From RGIG3009 sp045590415 (GTDB taxonomy: Bacteria > Bacillota > Clostridia > Oscillospirales > Acutalibacteraceae), in assembly GCA_045590415.1 (NCBI GenBank), contig JAZNRA010000076.1, forward strand, positions 1-18,398: a DNA stretch of 18,398 bases. Reading direction: 5' to 3'. A program made the translations under genes and the position numbers. This document shows positions 13,710 through 18,398 of the stretch, piece after piece (within the stretch, counting starts at the first letter, position 1; every line of letters starts with the position of its first letter). The notes beneath the pieces were generated by a model that saw nothing but the letters and a program-made list of their open reading frames with translations, ran no database searches and had not been told where the DNA came from.

Positions 13710-14972
13710 GGTTTCTTTTGCTTGCCGAACGGCGAGCTGATATAGCCGTTCGGTGGCAAAGCCGAGCTTGGTGACCACGTTTTCCTTGGTGGGGTAGCAA
13801 TAAAACGAATCGTTTTCGGTGGAGATGTCCACACAGTCAAACGGCTTGATATAGCAATAGTCGTATTCGATATGCAAGCTGTTGGTCATAACGGGTGTAC
13901 GCTTAATGCGGTAATCTGCCCCGTTATAATGCCCCGTCAGCACGAAGCCGTTTTCGGGGTCGTGAGTCAGTTTCGCTTTGCCGAGCTTCATAAACCGCCA
14001 ACAGCGGGGCAGCGAATACACCTCGACCTCATCCTCAAACGCGTACTCGCCGCTGTCGATCTGACGGTGCACCTGCTCGCGCTCCCAATCAAACCAATCG
14101 GGGACGTGCGAGAATTCGGTTTCGCCCGAGAGTGCGGATAAGGTGCCGTCCTCGTTCAAATTCCAGCGCTTGCCGCATTCGGTGCAGAAAAGCTCCGTAC
14201 CCTTGGATGCCATTTTGGATTCGGTCATACAGTGCGGGCACTGATACAACACCTTGTGCAACCCTTCGGCGCGGAACGATTCGGTGATACGAATACCGTT
14301 TTCTTTTTGATATCGGTAATCGTCGTAGGTAAGCGCTTCACGTACCACCGCGTTGATTTCCTCCGCCGACATCGATTTGACCTGCTCGGCGGTGAGGATC
14401 TGCGTCATGGTGGTGTGCAGCGGCACCTTGCGCTTTTTGCGGAAATTCCAAAACGGCGAGTGCAGATAGTTCCCGCGATGTACCACGGCGACTACAGGCG
14501 CCTTGTTCATGCGAATGAGTTTGCCAAGCGACTCCGGCAGATACGACAGCGTACCGCAGGGAGAATACCGCGCTTCCGGATACATCGACAAAATATCGCC
14601 GCGTTTGAGCACACGGTTGATGGATTTGATGAGGTGCAGATCCATGGTGAATTTGCGCGTGCAGATCGCACCGATGAGCTCCAGCAAAAACGGACGCCGA
14701 TAGTAACCGTCAATGCTGACGACGTTACTGACGCGGTGCGGGAAGGTGCCCATTGCCGCTAATTCAAAATCAATAAAATACATGTGGTTGCTGAGCATCA
14801 TATACGGCGGTTTTAGACCTTCCATATTGATTTTTTCCACTTTATAGTTTTTGCCGATCAGCATGATCTTGCACAGCAGCCAGATCAGATACGTGATAAA
14901 CAACGGTTGTCGAATGGGATATCGCGCAGTGTTATAGCGCTTTTTGTTTTTGTAATTCACGTCAATGTTCAT
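13698..14972 (-). CDS. PlsC-like 1-acylglycerol-3-phosphate acyltransferase with C-terminal zinc ribbon
   Basis: The 424-residue protein has a hydrophobic N-terminal helix (about 22-40) and the acyltransferase motif HX4D in SNHMYFIDFE (His63, Asp68), with the later YPEARYSPCG (131-140) as the glycerol-phosphate-binding motif. PlsC-type enzymes acylate lysophosphatidate at the membrane. A second region has two CxxC pairs, CPHC (245-248) and CTEC (263-266), forming a zinc ribbon, and continues for about 150 residues without a known domain. Typical PlsC is about 240 residues, so the C-terminal half is an addition, and the acceptor may not be a lipid. The ATG at 14972 is preceded by GGAGGGG; the longer frame runs across the divergent gene's promoter. 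It is a single-gene unit. Confidence 0.85.
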   Translation of the reverse strand: MNIDVNYKNKKRYNTARYPIRQPLFITYLIWLLCKIMLIGKNYKVEKINMEGLKPPYMMLSNHMYFIDFELAAMGTFPHRVSNVVSIDGYYRRPFLLELIGAICTRKFTMDLHLIKSINRVLKRGDILSMYPEARYSPCGTLSYLPESLGKLIRMNKAPVVAVVHRGNYLHSPFWNFRKKRKVPLHTTMTQILTAEQVKSMSAEEINAVVREALTYDDYRYQKENGIRITESFRAEGLHKVLYQCPHCMTESKMASKGTELFCTECGKRWNLNEDGTLSALSGETEFSHVPDWFDWEREQVHRQIDSGEYAFEDEVEVYSLPRCWRFMKLGKAKLTHDPENGFVLTGHYNGADYRIKRTPVMTNSLHIEYDYCYIKPFDCVDISTENDSFYCYPTKENVVTKLGFATERLYQLAVRQAKETVTK

Positions 14973-14998
14973 AAAACCCCTCCATACCCTCTGGCTTA

Positions 14999-15027
14999 AG
15001 TGTACTGGATACGGGTACAAAAAGCAA
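14999..15027 (-). promoter_or_regulatory. Promoter of the acyltransferase gene
   Basis: On the minus strand, TTGCTT (15022-15027), 17-bp spacer and TACACT (14999-15004). Confidence 0.65.
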
Positions 15028-15047
15028 GAAAATTCGACTGCCAATTC

Positions 15048-15076
15048 TTGAATCGGCGGATACTTGGTGATACAAT
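15048..15076 (+). promoter_or_regulatory. Promoter of the alpha/beta hydrolase gene
   Basis: TTGAAT (15048-15053), 17-bp spacer and TACAAT (15071-15076). The -35 boxes of the two divergent promoters are 20 bp apart. Confidence 0.7.
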
Positions 15077-15098
15077 GAAACCGAATGGAGAGGATAGA

Positions 15099-16025
15099 AT
15101 GGTAGTTGTGTGGATCGCGTTTGCGATCGTTGTCGTCATTTTGGCGGTGGCCTTCGTGTGTTTTTGCATGGCTTTTTTTGTGCCGAAACGGGAAAAATCG
15201 GATGAGGAATACCCCATCCCGCCGGGGCGGGTGTACGAGCCGTATCGCGACACGATGGTGGAGTGGATGAAAGAGGTGCGCGCGCTGCCGTTTGAGGCGG
15301 TCAGCATTACCTCGTTCGACGGTCTGAAGTTGTGCGGCAAATACTATGAATACGCGCCCGGTGCGCCGATTGAATTGATGTTTCACGGGTACCGCGGGTT
15401 AGCGGAACGCGATCTGTGCGGCGGGGTACAGCGCAGTTTTGCGCTCGGGCGAAGTGTGCTGATCGTGGATCAGCGGGCGAGCGGTCAAAGCGAGGGGCGC
15501 GTTATTACGTTTGGCGTGTACGAGAGCTGCGATTGCGTGTCGTGGGTGGAATTTATGATCCGTCGGTTTGGCCCGGACGTGAAGATCATATTAACGGGAA
15601 TTTCCATGGGCGCCGCAACCGTGATGATGGCGGGGGCAAAGCCGTTGCCGCCGAACGTGAAAGGGGTGCTGGCGGATTGCGGGTATACCTCGGCAAAAGA
15701 GATTATCAAAAAAGTGATCCGCGATAGGAAATTGCCCGCGAACGTGCTCTATCCGTTTGTGCGGCTCGGCGGGTGGCTTTACGGCGGATTTGACGTGGAG
15801 GAAACACCGCCGATCGAGGCGATGAAAGCCTGCCGTTTACCTATCATCTTTTACCACGGCGACAACGATGCGTACGTTCCTTGTGACATGAGCCGTGAAA
15901 ACTACGCGGCATGCGTCTCTGAAAAGCAACTGGTGATCGTGCCCGACGCGGGACACGGATTGAGCTATATGCTTGACCGAGAAGGGTATCTTCAAGCACT
16001 GCGCGAGTTTACGTTCGGATTATAA
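15099..16025 (+). CDS. Membrane-anchored alpha/beta hydrolase
   Basis: The 308-residue protein begins with a hydrophobic segment (3-27) followed by VPKREK, giving a membrane anchor or uncleaved signal. The rest is an alpha/beta hydrolase: oxyanion region MFHGYRG (94-100), nucleophile elbow LTGISMGA (Ser169), catalytic Asp257 in HGDNDAYVP and His286 in DAGHG. The same layout occurs in BAAT-like and YqkD-type hydrolases. The ATG at 15099 follows GGAGAGG by 5 nt; a start at 15075 lies inside the -10 region. Substrate unknown; the divergent acyltransferase could suggest a lipid connection, inference only. Confidence 0.9.
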   Translation: MVVVWIAFAIVVVILAVAFVCFCMAFFVPKREKSDEEYPIPPGRVYEPYRDTMVEWMKEVRALPFEAVSITSFDGLKLCGKYYEYAPGAPIELMFHGYRGLAERDLCGGVQRSFALGRSVLIVDQRASGQSEGRVITFGVYESCDCVSWVEFMIRRFGPDVKIILTGISMGAATVMMAGAKPLPPNVKGVLADCGYTSAKEIIKKVIRDRKLPANVLYPFVRLGGWLYGGFDVEETPPIEAMKACRLPIIFYHGDNDAYVPCDMSRENYAACVSEKQLVIVPDAGHGLSYMLDREGYLQALREFTFGL

Positions 16026-16065
16026 AAACACGCCGCTGAGCATCGCTCAGCGGCGTGTTTCGTTA
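16026..16065. terminator. Two-way terminator between hydrolase and PqqD-like genes
   Basis: A perfect 16-bp stem (16026-16041 with 16045-16060) with an ATC loop. The minus-strand tail is TTATAATCC after AAACACG-arm T-run; the plus-strand tail is CGTTATTC. It directly follows the hydrolase stop and the PqqD-like stop. Confidence 0.9.
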
Positions 16066-16413
16066 TTCTTTCCAGGTGATAAATCCGTAGCTGTCCAAGA
16101 TCTGAAAGAATTTGGCGAGCCGCTCGTACAGCGGATGTGCCGCTTCGCCGAAGTGTTCATCAACGGCTTTTCCGAGCTCGAGAATACTGCTTTTGCCGTC
16201 GATCAACGACCAGACAAAGCTGCCGTTTTCATCCAAATGAATGTAGGTGATCTTCGGTTTTTTGAGCAATTTTTGGGCGATGCGGTTGGCAAGCCCTTTA
16301 TTCTCGATTTCCAGCGTGACGACACCCGCTTCATCGGTTTCCCAACCGATGGCGGGGTTGTGCGCGGGAACCTTATCCAGATAATTTTCCTGAATTACTT
16401 GTTTGCGCTTCAT
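16063..16413 (-). CDS. PqqD-like protein
   Basis: The 116-residue protein has the PqqD fold pattern in its middle and end: ITYIHLDENGSFVWSLIDGKSSILELGKAV (read as parts, about 55-84), a winged-helix-like beta hairpin and helix region, then LYERLAKFFQILDSYGFI. PqqD proteins bind precursor peptides and deliver them to radical SAM enzymes in RiPP pathways. No radical SAM enzyme or precursor peptide is visible here. The ATG overlaps the TGA of the OPT gene (ATGA), so its translation is coupled to the transporter. It may bind peptides or regulate the transporter, but the real function is unknown. Confidence 0.75.
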   Translation of the reverse strand: MKRKQVIQENYLDKVPAHNPAIGWETDEAGVVTLEIENKGLANRIAQKLLKKPKITYIHLDENGSFVWSLIDGKSSILELGKAVDEHFGEAAHPLYERLAKFFQILDSYGFITWKE

Positions 16414-18326
16414 GCTTTACGATCCCGCTTCTTCCACACGGAGAATTTGAGCAACGTCAGAATGATGATGGCAAACAGGACAAGACCGCCGATGTCGGAA
16501 ACGATCTGCGGAATGCCGAGCATTGCCGACAAGTTGATGGCTTTATCCAGACCGAACACCGCGAACACGGCGAGCAGGATACCGACCAAGCCCTCGCCTG
16601 CGATCATGCCCGAGCAGAACAGCACACCGTCGTTGACAACGGCATTTTTGGCCTCTTCGTCCTTGTAGCGGAGCTTATCCAGCACCAGACGCACAAGACC
16701 GCCGACCATGATGCACGCGTTGAGGTGTACCGGCAGGTACACACCGATGGCAAAGGGAAGAACCGGAATACCGAGCACTTCGACCAATACGGCGATCGCC
16801 ACGCCGATGAACACGAGGTCCCACGGCAGGTTGCCCTCCATAACGCCTTCGGTGATGAGCTTCATCAGTCCTGCCTGCGGGGCGGGCAATTCCGCCGAGC
16901 CAAACTCCCAGGCGCTCGCGAGCAGATACAGCGTACCGCCAATGGCGAATGCGGAAGCAACGACACCGATAATCTCACCGATCTGCTGTTTACGGGGCGT
17001 TGCACCGAGTAAGAAGCCGGTCTTCAAGTCTTGCGACGTATCGCCCGCGATGGCGCACACAATGCAGATGATGGAGCCGATCGCGATGGCGCTGGTCATA
17101 CCGGCAATACCGGTGGCACCGGTGAATTTGAGAATGAGGGTGGTGAACAGCAAGGTGGCGATCGCCATGCCCGAAACGGGGTTGTTGCTGCTGCCGACCA
17201 AACCGACCATACGCGAGGATACGGTGGCAAAGAAGAAGCCGAAAAGCACGACGATGAACGCACCGAGCAAGCTGACGGGAATGGCGGGAATCAGCCACAC
17301 AAGTAAGGTCAGCACGACGATTGCCGGAATGACGATGAGCAAGCTAAGGTCTTTTTCGGTACGCTTATCGGATGCGGCACCCGCACCGACCATGCTTTTG
17401 ATCGCACCGCTGAAGGTTTTGATGATGAGCGGCAGGGATTTTACTAAGCTGATGATACCGCCGGTCGCAAGAGCGCCTGCGCCGATATAACGAATGTATG
17501 AGCTCCAGATAGCAGAGGCGCCGCCGTCGGCAAACATCTCGCCGATGGTCACCGTGCCCGGGTACATGACAATGCTTGAGCCGAATACCACGATCAGCGG
17601 GATGATGACCACCCAGCTGAGCAGACCGCCTGCGAACATATATGATGAAATGCGCGGACCGCAGATGTAACCAACGCTCATGACGGCGGGGTAGATCTGT
17701 GTGCCGATGGCACCCGCAAAGCCCTTGACGGCAAGTGTGATCTCACCCGACACGGCTTTTAAGCCGTCAATGATGAACTTAAACAGTGCGGCAAAGCCCA
17801 TGCCGGCAAACACGGTGGAGGCATTTGAGCCGCCCTCTTCGCCCGCGAGCAGGACCTCGGCGCATGCCGAACCTTCGGGGTACGGCAGGGTGCCGTGTTC
17901 TTTGACGATCAAGGCATTGCGAAGCGACACCATAAAAAACACACCGAACAACCCGCCGATGAGCGCGATCAAGGTGATCTCCAAAATACCGGGGGTTTCG
18001 CCTTTTTCCTCGGCAGCCCAAATGAACAGGGCGGGCAGGGTGAAGATGGCGCCAGCCGCCAGCGATTCGCCGGCAGAGCCGATAGTTTGTACAATGTTGC
18101 TTTCCAAAATGGAGTTTTTACGCATGAGTACGCGGATGACGCCCATGGCGATAACCGCCGCGGGAATGGATGCCGATACCGTCATACCGACGCGCAACCC
18201 CAAATACGCGTTTGCCGCGCCGAAGATAACCGCCAACAGAATACCGATCACGATCGAGGTGACCGTGAGTTCGGGGGTGACCCGTTCTGCAGGGATATAC
18301 GGCTTGAATTCCGTTTGCTTGTCCAT
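16410..18326 (-). CDS. OPT family oligopeptide transporter
   Basis: The 638-residue protein has about 14-16 hydrophobic segments and OPT/YSL hallmarks: NAYLGLRVGMTVSASIPAAV (39-58), TIGSAGESLAAGAIFTLPAL (81-100) and LPYPEGSACAEVLLAGEE (about 146-163). OPT proteins import small peptides, glutathione-type compounds or metal chelates using the proton gradient. The length is typical. The ATG at 18326 follows GGAGG by 6 nt. It has its own promoter and is followed by the PqqD-like gene through ATGA overlap. Substrate is not predictable. Confidence 0.92.
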   Translation of the reverse strand: MDKQTEFKPYIPAERVTPELTVTSIVIGILLAVIFGAANAYLGLRVGMTVSASIPAAVIAMGVIRVLMRKNSILESNIVQTIGSAGESLAAGAIFTLPALFIWAAEEKGETPGILEITLIALIGGLFGVFFMVSLRNALIVKEHGTLPYPEGSACAEVLLAGEEGGSNASTVFAGMGFAALFKFIIDGLKAVSGEITLAVKGFAGAIGTQIYPAVMSVGYICGPRISSYMFAGGLLSWVVIIPLIVVFGSSIVMYPGTVTIGEMFADGGASAIWSSYIRYIGAGALATGGIISLVKSLPLIIKTFSGAIKSMVGAGAASDKRTEKDLSLLIVIPAIVVLTLLVWLIPAIPVSLLGAFIVVLFGFFFATVSSRMVGLVGSSNNPVSGMAIATLLFTTLILKFTGATGIAGMTSAIAIGSIICIVCAIAGDTSQDLKTGFLLGATPRKQQIGEIIGVVASAFAIGGTLYLLASAWEFGSAELPAPQAGLMKLITEGVMEGNLPWDLVFIGVAIAVLVEVLGIPVLPFAIGVYLPVHLNACIMVGGLVRLVLDKLRYKDEEAKNAVVNDGVLFCSGMIAGEGLVGILLAVFAVFGLDKAINLSAMLGIPQIVSDIGGLVLFAIIILTLLKFSVWKKRDRKA

Positions 18327-18344
18327 ATTTCCTCCGTTCTGCCG

Positions 18345-18360
18345 TGCCGTTTTGACGGCA
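18345..18360 (-). promoter_or_regulatory. Leader hairpin before the OPT gene
   Basis: TGCCGT (18345-18350) pairs with ACGGCA (18355-18360) around TTTG. It lies between the -10 and the ribosome binding site, with no T-run, so it is more likely a 5' stabilising stem than a terminator. Confidence 0.4.
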
Positions 18361-18379
18361 GGGCGTTGAAATCCCGATC

Positions 18380-18385
18380 ATTATA
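18380..18385 (-). promoter_or_regulatory. Extended -10 of the OPT-PqqD operon
   Basis: The minus strand reads TGGTATAAT, a perfect -10 with extended TG. Its -35 would lie at or beyond the right end of the window, so it cannot be verified. Confidence 0.65.
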
Positions 18386-18398
18386 CCACAGGTATCGG

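Noticed and set aside
14973..15386. N-terminal extension of the acyltransferase frame
   Set aside because: It crosses the divergent promoters and the hydrolase gene; a strong GGAGGGG site supports the ATG at 14972.
16708..17490. 260-residue plus-strand ORF across the OPT gene
   Set aside because: Repetitive Pro/Ala/Met composition typical of antisense frames to a membrane protein, and no ribosome binding site.

Overview
The window looks like chromosomal DNA from a gut-type Clostridia (Firmicutes/Bacillota) bacterium, probably in or near the Oscillospiraceae. The evidence is compact operons with strong AGGAGG-type ribosome binding sites, sigma-A promoters with 17-bp spacers, moderately high GC, long hairpin terminators, and a gene set common in such genomes (AzlCD exporters, bacterial CofE homologue, DUF4886, YczE-like membrane protein, MATE, OPT transporter, PqqD-like protein). 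No name is given, so the taxon is inferred. I see no rRNA, tRNA, CRISPR array, phage gene or transposase.

Left part (1-4071): two complete AzlC-AzlD exporter pairs lie back to back. The left pair (minus strand, 477-1522) is followed by a Dabb-domain protein. The right pair (plus strand, 1691-2712) is followed, from its own promoter, by a 399-residue F420-0:L-glutamate ligase (CofE) homologue. The divergent azl promoters sit face to face with a 14-bp imperfect palindrome between them.

Centre-left (4080-9021): a DUF4886 SGNH-like protein faces a minus-strand sugar operon: a long mannose-6-phosphate isomerase with an extra N-terminal half, then an atypical ROK kinase, then a DJ-1/PfpI protein. 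A divergent AraC-family regulator precedes the operon. A 13-bp direct repeat with 21-bp periodicity in the shared promoter region is the likely AraC-type site.

Centre-right (9020-13709): an MFS transporter and a class II glutamine amidotransferase form a tight minus-strand pair. Divergent from them are a YczE-like membrane protein and a MATE exporter. A 156-bp element with about 25-bp terminal inverted repeats and flanking TA dinucleotides sits exactly between the apparent original ribosome binding site and the ATG of the YczE-like gene. It looks like an insertion of a small non-autonomous (MITE-like) element.

Right part (13698-18398): a PlsC-like acyltransferase with a zinc ribbon, a divergent membrane-anchored alpha/beta hydrolase, and a minus-strand pair of an OPT-family transporter and a PqqD-like protein whose genes overlap by ATGA. 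Convergent gene pairs are separated by strong two-way hairpin terminators, so each block is transcriptionally closed. Most of the window is ordinary metabolism and transport. The most notable points are the element inside a translation start region, the AraC-type repeat, the isomerase with a degenerate kinase-like N-terminus next to a ROK protein lacking two family motifs, and the OPT-PqqD coupling.
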